A stretch of 64,000 bases of DNA. Source: Streptosporangium brasiliense. Lineage in GTDB: Bacteria > Actinomycetota > Actinomycetes > Streptosporangiales > Streptosporangiaceae. The position numbers and the translations under genes were made by a program. Positions 33,006-41,346 of this stretch are shown here, in pieces. The number at the start of each line of letters is the position of its first letter. Position 1 is the first letter of the stretch. A model generated the notes under the pieces. The model did no database searches. It saw only the letters and a list, made by a program, of their open reading frames with translations, and was not told the DNA's origin. The stretch spans positions 5,394,001-5,458,000 of the forward strand of contig NZ_JAUSRB010000002.1 of the NCBI RefSeq assembly GCF_030811595.1, written 5' to 3'.

Positions 33006-35117
33006 TTGCCTGCCACGCCTCCCTCCGTCCAGTTCGACCCCGCACATCGGCTGTGGCTGCTGCGCACCCCCGGCTCCGCCTACGCGGTCCGGCTCGACGG
33101 CGAGGACGTGCCCAGGCACGTGTACTGGGGGCCGCCGCTCACGCTCGCCCAGGCGGGGAGCGTCCCCGACCGGCTCCGGCCAGCCGACAGCAGTTTCGAG
33201 AGCCCGGCCGGCGAGGGCGGTGAGCTGGTCACCGACGGCTTCGGCCCGCAGAGCCTCCTGCCGGTCTTCCCCGACGGGACGTCGAAGGCCGAATGGCGTT
33301 TCGCCGGGCATGTGATCTCGGACGACGGCCTGGTGCTGCACCTGCGCGACCGCCGCCATCCGCTGGAGGTCGAGCTGCACTACCGGCTGCACGAGGGCAG
33401 CGACGTGATCGAACGCCGGCTGACGCTGCGCCACACCGGTCAGGAGGGCGAGGATCCCCTGGTTCTGGCCCGCGCCGACTCCGCGGCCTGGACCGCGCCG
33501 TTGCGCGCCGGCTACCGCCTCAGCCACATCACCGGCGCGTGGGCCGGCGAGTTCCAGCTGGAACGCGTCGCGCTGCCGATCGGCGAGACGGTCCTGACCA
33601 GCAGGCGCGGCCTGTCCAGCCACCAGGCCCACCCCTGGCTGATGATCGACGACGGGACGGCCACCGAGGAGCACGGCGACGTCTGGAGCACGGCCCTGGC
33701 CTGGAGCGGAAGCTGGCGCGTCACCGTCGACCACTCGCCCACCGGACGGCTGACCTGGACCGGCGGCTTCGGCCATGAGGGGCTGTCCTGGCGGCTGCCC
33801 GCCGGCCAGAGCCGGCAGACCCCGCCGTTCCTCGGCCTCTACCAGGCGGGTGGGTTCGGGAGCACCAGCCGCGCCTGGCACGACCACATCGCCCGGCACG
33901 TCCTGCCCGACCCCGACACCGTCCGCCCGGTCGTCTACAACTCCTGGGAGGCCACCGGCTGGGCAGTCACCGAGACCAACCAGAAGGACCTCGCCGCCCG
34001 GGCCGCCGCCGTCGGCGCCGAGCTGTTCGTGATGGACGACGGCTGGTTCGGCGCCCGCGACAGCGACGACGCCGGCCTCGGCGACTGGCACGTCAACCCC
34101 ATCGCCTTCCCGTCCGGCCTGACCCCGCTCATCGACGAGGTGCACCGGCTCGGCATGCGCTTCGGCCTGTGGGTCGAACCGGAGATGGTCAACCCCGACA
34201 GCGATCTCTACCGTGCCCACCCCGACTGGGTGCTGCACATGCCGCACCGCGCCCGCACCACCCTGCGCAACCAGCTGGTCCTCAACTTCGCCCGCCCCGA
34301 TGTCGTGAGCTGGGCGCACGAATGGCTCGACGCGCTGCTCCGCGACCACGCCATCGACTACCTCAAATGGGACATGAACCGCGCGTTCACCGAAGCCGGA
34401 TGGCCCGACGCCGGCCCGGACGCCACCCGCCTGTGGTTCGACCACGTCCACGGCGTCCACTCCGTCATCGACCGCCTCCGTGAGGACCACCCCCACCTGC
34501 GCGTCCAGACCTGCGCGGGCGGCGGCGGCCGGGCCGACCTCGGCATGCTCGCCCGCACCGACGAGGCCTGGGTCTCCGACAACACCGACGCCGTCGACCG
34601 CATCGCCATCCAGGACGGCTACAGCCAGCTCTACCCCGCCCGCACCATGGCCGCCTGGGTCACCGACAGCCCCAACTACCTCACCCGCCGCGCCCTGCCG
34701 CTGCGCTTCCGCTTCCACGTCGCCATGGCGGGCGTCCTCGGCATCGGCGGCAACCTGCTGGAATGGTCGGCCGCCGAACTCGTCGAAGCCACCGAGCTCG
34801 TCACCCTGTACAAGGAGATCCGCGGAACCGTCCAGCACGGAGTGCAGTACCGGCTCGGCACCCACGCCGGCCGCACCGCCGTCCAGTACGTCAGCCGCGA
34901 CGGCGCGCAGACCGTGGTCCTCGGCTGGCAGCAGCCCCGCCGGGCGGCCGGACCGGTCCTGCCGGTCCGCCTGCTGGGTCTCGACCCGGCCGCCGTCTAC
35001 CGCGACGACGACAGCGGCGGTCTCCACCACGGCGCAGTCCTGCTCCAGCACGGTCTCAGCCTCGACCTGACGACCGACCACGCCAGCACGCTGATCCGGC
35101 TCTCGCGCATCCCCTGA
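33006..35117 (+). CDS. Alpha-galactosidase, GH36
   Basis: A 703-residue GH36 enzyme. An N-terminal beta-sandwich (to about 300) precedes the catalytic barrel with YLKWDMNR (nucleophile Asp) and WVSDNTDAVDR (acid/base Asp). It releases alpha-linked galactose from raffinose-type sugars. No signal peptide is seen, so it is intracellular and would act on imported oligosaccharides. I prefer TTG 33006 as the start because GGAG lies 5 bases upstream; TTG 32988 has no such site. A remnant ROK regulator is divergent, with an AT-rich stretch (32920-32965) between. Confidence 0.92.
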   Translation: MPATPPSVQFDPAHRLWLLRTPGSAYAVRLDGEDVPRHVYWGPPLTLAQAGSVPDRLRPADSSFESPAGEGGELVTDGFGPQSLLPVFPDGTSKAEWRFAGHVISDDGLVLHLRDRRHPLEVELHYRLHEGSDVIERRLTLRHTGQEGEDPLVLARADSAAWTAPLRAGYRLSHITGAWAGEFQLERVALPIGETVLTSRRGLSSHQAHPWLMIDDGTATEEHGDVWSTALAWSGSWRVTVDHSPTGRLTWTGGFGHEGLSWRLPAGQSRQTPPFLGLYQAGGFGSTSRAWHDHIARHVLPDPDTVRPVVYNSWEATGWAVTETNQKDLAARAAAVGAELFVMDDGWFGARDSDDAGLGDWHVNPIAFPSGLTPLIDEVHRLGMRFGLWVEPEMVNPDSDLYRAHPDWVLHMPHRARTTLRNQLVLNFARPDVVSWAHEWLDALLRDHAIDYLKWDMNRAFTEAGWPDAGPDATRLWFDHVHGVHSVIDRLREDHPHLRVQTCAGGGGRADLGMLARTDEAWVSDNTDAVDRIAIQDGYSQLYPARTMAAWVTDSPNYLTRRALPLRFRFHVAMAGVLGIGGNLLEWSAAELVEATELVTLYKEIRGTVQHGVQYRLGTHAGRTAVQYVSRDGAQTVVLGWQQPRRAAGPVLPVRLLGLDPAAVYRDDDSGGLHHGAVLLQHGLSLDLTTDHASTLIRLSRIP

Positions 35118-35202
35118 CCCGACACCCGGCGCTGCCCGGCACCCGCGGAGAGCCGTTCCGGAGCTCGGCGCACGGGCCGGGTGGCGGGCCGAAAGAATCG
35201 GT

Positions 35203-35248
35203 AAAAAAAGATCCAGGCCCGCACCGCCGGAGCGGTGCGGGCCTGGAT
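35203..35248 (-). terminator. Intrinsic terminator of the cold-shock gene
   Basis: A perfect 17-base stem (35211-35227 / 35232-35248) with a 4-base loop is followed on the minus strand by seven U residues (35209-35203). It is the clearest Rho-independent terminator in the window and lies 20 bases past the csp stop. Confidence 0.9.
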
Positions 35249-35267
35249 GGAAGCCTTTTAGAACAGG

Positions 35268-35471
35268 TCAGATGACCTGAACCTGGTCGGCCTGCGGGCC
35301 CTTCTGGCCCTGCGTGGTGGTGAAACTGACACGCTGGTTCTCCTCCAGGGTGCGGTAACCACCGGAGTTGATCGCCGAGTAGTGCACGAAGACATCGGCG
35401 CTGCCGTCATCCGGCGCGATGAACCCGAAGCCCTTTTCGGCGTTGAACCACTTAACAGTGCCCTCAGACAA
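35268..35471 (-). CDS. Cold-shock protein (CspA family)
   Basis: A 67-residue single cold-shock domain with RNP1 (KGFGFIAP) and RNP2 (VFVHY). It binds single-stranded RNA and DNA as a chaperone. The start is TTG 35469-35471, after GAGGAG 8 bases upstream. On the minus strand a TACAGT box (35577-35572) would give a leader of roughly 90-100 bases, as is usual for csp genes. The mRNA ends at a strong terminator. Confidence 0.95.
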   Translation of the reverse strand: MSEGTVKWFNAEKGFGFIAPDDGSADVFVHYSAINSGGYRTLEENQRVSFTTTQGQKGPQADQVQVI

Positions 35472-35724
35472 AACTACTTCTCCTCATTGGGAGCCTCACC
35501 GAACCATCAGGTCGACGGTCCGGGGCTGCGTTGCGGACCCTACCAAGCATCCGCGGAAACCATCCGGAGAAACTGTAACGCCCGCTGTCGGCGGTCTTCC
35601 TGTGAGTGCCTGTGATGACAAGCACCATCGAGAACTTCGACTGCAACTATCAAAGGCTACAGGTCAGCGGCATGATGGGCAAATGTCTCGGCGGCGGGTC
35701 GGCGCGCGGGGCCGGCGGCGCCGG

Positions 35725-36204
35725 TCAGGAGGGGACGGCCTGCAGGAATCGCTCGCGCTCGTCGGCGGGGAGGCGGTCGGCGAACAGGACTCCGTCGAGG
35801 TGGTCGGCCTCGTGCTGGAGGACCCGGGCGAGCATGCCCAGGGCACGGATGGTGACGGGCCTGCCGAACATGTCGCGGCCGCGGGCGGTGACCATGTAGG
35901 AGCGTTCCAGCGGCCACCACAGGCCGGGCGCCGACAGGCAGGCCTCGTCGGCCACGACCGTCCGCTCCGAGGGCTCCAGGCGCGGGTTGATCAGATGGCC
36001 CGACCTGCCCTCCACCGCGTAGACGAGGACACGCAGCGGGACGCCGATCTGCGGGGCGGCCAGCCCCGCGCGGCCGGCTCCGGCGCGCATGGTCGCCTGG
36101 AGGGACTTGACCAGGCCGCGCAGCTCGCGGTCGAAGACGGTCACGGGTTCGGCTACGGTCCGTAGCACTGGATCTGCGAAGGGTCGGATCGGCTGGACGG
36201 CCAC
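35725..36204 (-). CDS. def: Peptide deformylase
   Basis: A 159-residue metal hydrolase that removes formyl from the initiator Met. Motif 1 is AGLAAPQIGV, motif 2 is EACLSAPG and motif 3 is QHEADHLDG, giving the Cys and two His metal ligands. Motif 2 has Ala where Gly is usual (EGCLS). GTG 36202-36204 is chosen because GGGGAG is 5 bases upstream. GTG 36210 is possible, and an ATG at 36321 adds an Arg-rich tail unlike the family. It may be a second deformylase, since this is not the usual def-fmt context. Confidence 0.9.
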   Translation of the reverse strand: MAVQPIRPFADPVLRTVAEPVTVFDRELRGLVKSLQATMRAGAGRAGLAAPQIGVPLRVLVYAVEGRSGHLINPRLEPSERTVVADEACLSAPGLWWPLERSYMVTARGRDMFGRPVTIRALGMLARVLQHEADHLDGVLFADRLPADERERFLQAVPS

Positions 36205-36297
36205 ACGCACTCCCCGAGGCGACGGACTGACACGCACACGATTCCCATTGTCGCATTGCCTCAACCGTGACCGGCGGGATCGGCATGTTTCCAGGAC

Positions 36298-36385
36298 GTT
36301 ACGTATGTGCGGCCTGTGCATTGCACATTTCGGAGGTTAGTCACACGTAACCCGTGCACCATCACAGAGCGTGAATGTGCGTAAC
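36298..36385 (+). promoter_or_regulatory. Regulatory region of narK (GlnR/MtrA-like motifs, palindrome)
   Basis: The region has GTTACGT (36298-36304) facing ACGTAAC (36345-36351), the box GTTAG-N6-GTAAC (36336-36351), and another GTAAC at 36381-36385. These are like GlnR boxes (GTnAC-N6-GAAAC) or MtrA GTTAC repeats. A perfect palindrome TGTGCATTGCACA lies at 36315-36327. Nitrogen control is expected from the downstream genes. Confidence 0.4.
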
Positions 36386-36439
36386 GCCTCACTTCTAGGT
36401 TTTCGAAGACCTTCCTTTTTTGAGGACCCAGGAGGAACG

Positions 36440-37762
36440 ATGGCGAAGCGCTGGATCAGCGAGTGGCGGCCCGACGACCCGGCATTCTGGGACCGGGAGG
36501 GACGGAAGGTCGCCCGGCGCAACCTGATCTTCTCGGTCTTCGCCGAGCATCTCGGCTTCACCCTCTGGACGGTGTGGAGCATCGTGACCGTGCAGCTCGG
36601 CTCCTACGAGTTCTCCACCGACCAGCTCTTCTGGATCGTCTCGCTGCCCAATCTGATCGGCTCGGCGCTGCGCATCCCCTACACCTTCGCCCCGGCCAGG
36701 TTCGGCGGCCGGAACTTCACCGTGATCAGCGCGCTGCTCCTGCTCGTCCCCGCGGTGCTGCTGGCCGTGGCGGTGAGCGACCCGGGCACGCCGTACTGGG
36801 TGTTCCTGCTGATCGCCGCCACCGCCGGCCTGGGCGGCGGCAACTTCGCCTCCAGCATGGCCAACATCACCTACTTCTATCCCCAGTCCAAGCAGGGGGC
36901 GGCGCTCGGCCTCAACGCGGCCGGCGGCAACATCGGCGTCAGCTCCGTCCAGCTCGTCATGCCACTGGTGATCGGCGCCTTCGGGCTGGCCGCCGCCGGG
37001 CTGTTCTGGATCCCGTTCATCGTGGCCGCCGCGGCCGGCGCCTACTTCTTCATGGACAACCTGACCTCCGCCAAGGCCGGCCCGAGAGACCAGCTGAAGA
37101 TCGCCGGACGGGCCCAGACCTGGATCATGTCCGTCCTCTACATCGGCACCTTCGGCTCCTTCATCGGCTACTCCACCGCCTTCCCGCTGCTCATCAAGAG
37201 CCAGTTCCCCGAGCAGACCTCCCTGATCGGGCTGGCCTTCGTCGGCCCGCTCCTCGGCTCGCTGATCCGCCCGGTCGGAGGCTGGCTGTCCGACCGGCTC
37301 GGCGGGGCCCGGGTGACGCTCGTCAACTTCGCCGCCATGGCGGGCGCGGCGGCGCTGGTCTGGCAGGGCGTGGCCCAGCACGGCTTCGGGCTCTTCTTCG
37401 GGGCCTACATGCTCCTGATCGCCACCACCGGCGTCGGCAACGGCTCCACCTACCGGATGATCCCGGCCATCTTCCGGGCCAAGGCCACCGCGGGGATCGC
37501 CCCCGGCACGCCCGCCTACGACAGCGCCCTGGCCACCGGCAAGCGCGACGCCTCCGCCGCGGTCGGGATCATCTCCGCCATCGGCGCGTTCGGCGGCTTC
37601 TTCATCAACCGGGGGTTCGGCAGCTCCATCGCCGCCACCGGGGGCGCGGGCGCCGCGCTGGCCGCCTTCGCCGGCTTCTACGCGATGTGCGCGCTGGTGA
37701 CCTGGGCCTGCTACCTGCGGACCGCCGGCCCGGTGCCGGGTCTGGCGGCCGCCCGCGTCTGA
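36440..37762 (+). CDS. narK: Nitrate/nitrite transporter (NarK/NasA, MFS)
   Basis: A 440-residue MFS protein with 12 helices. It carries the nitrate signature GLGGGNFASSMANITYFYP (about 132-150) and its second-half counterpart around GNGSTYRMIP. An N-terminal WRPDDPAFWD segment precedes the first helix, as in actinobacterial NarK. It imports nitrate for the reductase encoded next. GGAGGA precedes ATG 36440. The gene heads the nitrate cluster. Confidence 0.95.
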   Translation: MAKRWISEWRPDDPAFWDREGRKVARRNLIFSVFAEHLGFTLWTVWSIVTVQLGSYEFSTDQLFWIVSLPNLIGSALRIPYTFAPARFGGRNFTVISALLLLVPAVLLAVAVSDPGTPYWVFLLIAATAGLGGGNFASSMANITYFYPQSKQGAALGLNAAGGNIGVSSVQLVMPLVIGAFGLAAAGLFWIPFIVAAAAGAYFFMDNLTSAKAGPRDQLKIAGRAQTWIMSVLYIGTFGSFIGYSTAFPLLIKSQFPEQTSLIGLAFVGPLLGSLIRPVGGWLSDRLGGARVTLVNFAAMAGAAALVWQGVAQHGFGLFFGAYMLLIATTGVGNGSTYRMIPAIFRAKATAGIAPGTPAYDSALATGKRDASAAVGIISAIGAFGGFFINRGFGSSIAATGGAGAALAAFAGFYAMCALVTWACYLRTAGPVPGLAAARV

Positions 37763-37809
37763 ACGGCTCACATCCGGCTCGTCGCGAATGTGAACGTCGT
37801 TAGCGGCTT

Positions 37810-37825
37810 GTAGCACACCGGTAAC
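37810..37825 (+). promoter_or_regulatory. Possible GlnR-like box before the nitrate reductase gene
   Basis: GTAGC-N6-GTAAC lies 15 bases before GTG 37841 and resembles the GTTAG-N6-GTAAC box upstream of narK. Weak alone; the repetition is the argument. Confidence 0.3.
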
Positions 37826-37840
37826 AGAGGGGACCCAGCG

Positions 37841-39946
37841 GTGAAACCGCTCGAAAGCACCATCGGACATGTGCCGATCTCACTTCCCACCCAGCCGCCT
37901 GTGAAGGCGGGGGCGGCGACCCACTGCCCCTACTGCGCCCTGCAGTGCGGCATGAACGTGGCCGCCGGAGAGACTGTCACGATCACTCCGAGGGAGGACA
38001 TCCCCGCCAACGCGGGCGGCCTGTGCCAGAAGGGCTGGACCGCCGGTGAGCTGCTGACCAGCGGCGAGCGGCTCACCACCCCGCTCCTGTACGGCGAGCC
38101 GGTCGGCTGGGACGAGGCGCTCGACTTCGTCGCCGCCCGGATCCGCGCCGTCCAGGGAGAGCACGGCCCCAACGGTGTGGCCGTGTTCGGAGGGGGCGGG
38201 CTCACCAACGAGAAGGCCTACCAGCTCGGCAAGTTCGCCCGGATGGTGCTGCGGACCAGCCAGATCGACTACAACGGCCGGTTCTGCATGTCCTCGGCCG
38301 CCGCCGCCGCCAACCGGGCCTTCGGCATGGACCGCGGCCTGCCCTTCCCGATCACCGACCTCGCCGGGGCCGACGCGATCCTGATCGCGGGCGGCAACGT
38401 GGCCGAGACCATGCCGCCGTTCGTCCGCCACCTGCAGGCGATGCGCGACCGGGGCGGCCGGCTGATCGTCATCGACCCCAGGGCCACCGCGACCGTGCGG
38501 CAGGCCGACCTCCACCTCCAGCCGACCCCCGGCACCGATCTGGCGCTCGCCCTGGGCCTGCTGCACATCGTGATCGCCGAGGGGCACGTGGACGAGGACT
38601 ACGTGGCCGGCCGCACCGGCGGGTTCGACGCGGTCCGCACCTCGGTCGCCGCCTGGTGGCCCGAGCGGGTGGAGCGGATCACCGGTGTCCCGGTCGCCCG
38701 GATGCGCCTGGCCGCGGAGATCCTCGCCGCCGCCGGCCGCGCGGTGATCCTCACCGGCCGCGGCGCCGAGCAGCACGCCAAGGGCACCGACACGGTGAGC
38801 GCGTTCATCAACCTCGCGCTCGCCCTCGGGCTGCCGGGCCGTGCGGGGTCCGGCTACGGCTGCGTCACCGGGCAGGGCAACGGGCAGGGCGGCCGCGAGC
38901 ACGGCCAGAAGGCCGACCAGCTCCCGGGATACCGCAAGATCGACGATCCCGCCGCACGCGCCCACGTGGCCGCCGTGTGGGGGATCGAGCCCGAGGACCT
39001 GCCCGGGCCGGGCCGCTCCGCCTACGAGCTGCTCGACGCGCTCGGGACCGACGGCGGCCCGCGGGCGCTGCTGCTGTTCGGCTCCAACCCGGTGGTCTCC
39101 GCCCCCCGGGCCGGGCACATCGCCGGGCGGCTGCGCTCGCTGGACCTGCTCGTGGTCTCCGACCTCGTCATGTCGGAGACGGCCGCGCTGGCCGACGTCG
39201 TGCTGCCCACGACCCAGTGGGCCGAGGAGAGCGGCACGATGACCAACCTCGAAGGCCGGGTGCTGCTGCGCCGCCAGGCCACCGACCCGCCCGAGGGAGT
39301 CCGCAGCGACCTGGAGATCCTCCGGGGCCTGGCCGTACGGCTGCGCGGCGCGCAGGGGTTCCCGACCGACCCTCGCGAGGTCTTCGACGAACTGCGGCGG
39401 GCCTCCGCCGGGGGCGTCGCCGACTACGCGGGCATCACCTACGAGCGGATCGCCGCCGAGACCGGCGTGTTCTGGCCCTGCCCGGCCGAGGACCACCCCG
39501 GCACCCCCCGGCCCTTCCTGGACCGTTTCGCCACCCCCGACGGCCGCGCCAGGTTCGTGCCCGTCGAGCACCGCCCGCCCGAAGAGGACATCGACCGCGA
39601 ATACCCCCTCTACCTGACGACCGGCCGGGTGCTCGCGCACTACCAGAGCGGCGCCCAGACCCGGCGGATCCCCGCCCTGAACGCGGTGGTCCCGGAGGTC
39701 TTCGTGGAGCTCCACCCCGATCTCGCCGAGCGTCTGGAGGTGGCGCCGGGCGAGCGGCTGCGGGTCGTCGGCCGCCGGGGCACGGCAGAGGGCGTGGCCC
39801 GGGTCAACCCGGCGATCCGGCCGGACAGCGTGTTCATGCCCTTCCACTGGACCGGGGCCAATCTGCTCACCAATCCCGCGCTCGACCCGGTGTCGGGAAT
39901 GCCGGAGTTCAAGGTCTGCGCCGTGAGGCTGGAGCGTGTCGGATGA
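37841..39946 (+). CDS. nasC: Assimilatory nitrate reductase catalytic subunit (molybdopterin oxidoreductase)
   Basis: A 701-residue DMSO-reductase-family enzyme reducing nitrate to nitrite. The N-terminal [4Fe-4S] ligands are Cys29, 32, 36 and 62 (CPYCALQC...GGLC). The Mo ligand region is NGRFCMSSAAAA, and a C-terminal molydopterin dinucleotide-binding domain is present (LTTGRVLAHYQSGAQTRR). There is no Tat signal, so it is cytoplasmic, and no C-terminal [2Fe-2S] domain. It overlaps the following flavoprotein by ATGA; that protein probably supplies electrons. It starts at GTG 37841. Confidence 0.93.
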   Translation: MKPLESTIGHVPISLPTQPPVKAGAATHCPYCALQCGMNVAAGETVTITPREDIPANAGGLCQKGWTAGELLTSGERLTTPLLYGEPVGWDEALDFVAARIRAVQGEHGPNGVAVFGGGGLTNEKAYQLGKFARMVLRTSQIDYNGRFCMSSAAAAANRAFGMDRGLPFPITDLAGADAILIAGGNVAETMPPFVRHLQAMRDRGGRLIVIDPRATATVRQADLHLQPTPGTDLALALGLLHIVIAEGHVDEDYVAGRTGGFDAVRTSVAAWWPERVERITGVPVARMRLAAEILAAAGRAVILTGRGAEQHAKGTDTVSAFINLALALGLPGRAGSGYGCVTGQGNGQGGREHGQKADQLPGYRKIDDPAARAHVAAVWGIEPEDLPGPGRSAYELLDALGTDGGPRALLLFGSNPVVSAPRAGHIAGRLRSLDLLVVSDLVMSETAALADVVLPTTQWAEESGTMTNLEGRVLLRRQATDPPEGVRSDLEILRGLAVRLRGAQGFPTDPREVFDELRRASAGGVADYAGITYERIAAETGVFWPCPAEDHPGTPRPFLDRFATPDGRARFVPVEHRPPEEDIDREYPLYLTTGRVLAHYQSGAQTRRIPALNAVVPEVFVELHPDLAERLEVAPGERLRVVGRRGTAEGVARVNPAIRPDSVFMPFHWTGANLLTNPALDPVSGMPEFKVCAVRLERVG

Positions 39947-41346
39947 CCCGGTTGGTGATCGTGGGGAACGGGATGGCGGGGGCCCGCCTCGTCAGCGAGG
40001 TCCGCGCCCGGGACAAGGACGTCAGGGTGACCGTGTTCGGCGCCGAGACGTGGCAGCCCTACAACCGGGTGCTGCTGTCGAACGTGGTGGCCGGGACGAT
40101 GCTGCCGGACCAGGTGCGGCTGCTGGACCCGGCCTGGTACGGCGACCATTCGGTGACGGCCCTGCTCGGCGTCGAGGTGACCGCGGTCGACCGGGACACT
40201 CAGGCCGTGCTCACCGCGGACGGCAGGCGCGAGCCGTACGACGTGCTGGTGCTGGCGACCGGCAGCGACGCCGTGGTGCCGCCGGTGCCCGGAGCGGCCC
40301 GGGCGATGGCGTTCCGGACGATGGACGACTGCCAGGCGATCCTCGCCGCGGCCGGCACGGCACAGCGCGCCGTGGTGGTCGGCGGCGGCCTGCTCGGCAT
40401 CGAGGCAGCCCGCGGCCTGGCCGGGCGCGGGCTGCCGGTCACGCTGCTCCACCTGGCCGGGCACCTGATGGACCGGCAGCTCGACGCCGAGGCGGGACTG
40501 CTGCTGGGGGAGACCCTCGCGGAGCTGGGCGTGGAGGTGCGGACCGGCGTGGTCGTGGAGGAGATCCTCGACGACGGCGTACGGCTCGCCGCGGGCGAGA
40601 GGGTCGAGGCGGATCTGGTGGTGCTGGCCTGCGGGGTCCGGCCGGTGACGGGGCTGGCCGGGGACGCGGGGCTGGAGGTGCGGCGCGGGATCGTCGTCGA
40701 CGACGAGATGCGGACCGACGACCCGTCGATCTTCGCGATCGGTGAGTGCGCCGAGCACGACGGCATGGTCTACGGCCTGGTGGCTCCCGCCTGGGAGCAG
40801 GCAGCCGTGGTCGCCGACCTGGTCACCGGGGCGGACAAGACCTCCCGGTACCGGGGATCGCGGCTGGTGACCCGGTTGAAGGCCAGGAGCGTGGAGCTGG
40901 CGGCGATGGGCGAGACCCAGTTGACCGAGGACGAAGCCGAGGTGGTGCGCTTCAGCCACCGGGCGCGGGGCACCTACCGCAAGCTCGTCATCCGCGACGG
41001 CCGTCTGGTCGGCGCGATCCTCCTCGGCGAGACGGCCGCGGTGGGCACCCTCACCCAGCTCTTCGACCGGGGCTCCCCGGTCCCCGCGGACCCGGCCGGG
41101 CTGCTGTTCCCCGGCCTGTCCGGCAGCACGGTCGCCGAGAGCCCGGTCAGGATGCCGGACGCGGCGAAGGTCTGCCGGTGCAACAACGTGACCAAGGGAC
41201 AGATCCGGGCCTGCTGGGAGTCCGGCGCCCGGGACGTGGCGGCGGTGGCCGCCGCCACGCGTGCCACGACCGGCTGCGGCGGCTGCCGCGACGCGGTCGA
41301 GGGCATCGTCGGCTGGCTGTGCGAGCAGGAGGGCATCTCGGTATGA
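39943..41346 (+). CDS. FAD-dependent electron-transfer subunit with BFD-type [2Fe-2S] domain (NasB-like)
   Basis: A 467-residue pyridine-nucleotide-disulphide-type reductase. The FAD motif is VIVGNGMAGAR and the NAD motif is VVVGGGLLGIEAARGLA; a CGVRP loop follows. A C-terminal bacterioferritin-associated-ferredoxin domain is present (KVCRCNNVTKG...TTGCGGC). The layout equals the N-terminal half of NirB without the sulphite-reductase part. Position between nasC and nirB, with overlapping starts on both sides, suggests it passes NAD(P)H electrons to the nitrate reductase. Confidence 0.88.
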   Translation: MTRLVIVGNGMAGARLVSEVRARDKDVRVTVFGAETWQPYNRVLLSNVVAGTMLPDQVRLLDPAWYGDHSVTALLGVEVTAVDRDTQAVLTADGRREPYDVLVLATGSDAVVPPVPGAARAMAFRTMDDCQAILAAAGTAQRAVVVGGGLLGIEAARGLAGRGLPVTLLHLAGHLMDRQLDAEAGLLLGETLAELGVEVRTGVVVEEILDDGVRLAAGERVEADLVVLACGVRPVTGLAGDAGLEVRRGIVVDDEMRTDDPSIFAIGECAEHDGMVYGLVAPAWEQAAVVADLVTGADKTSRYRGSRLVTRLKARSVELAAMGETQLTEDEAEVVRFSHRARGTYRKLVIRDGRLVGAILLGETAAVGTLTQLFDRGSPVPADPAGLLFPGLSGSTVAESPVRMPDAAKVCRCNNVTKGQIRACWESGARDVAAVAAATRATTGCGGCRDAVEGIVGWLCEQEGISV

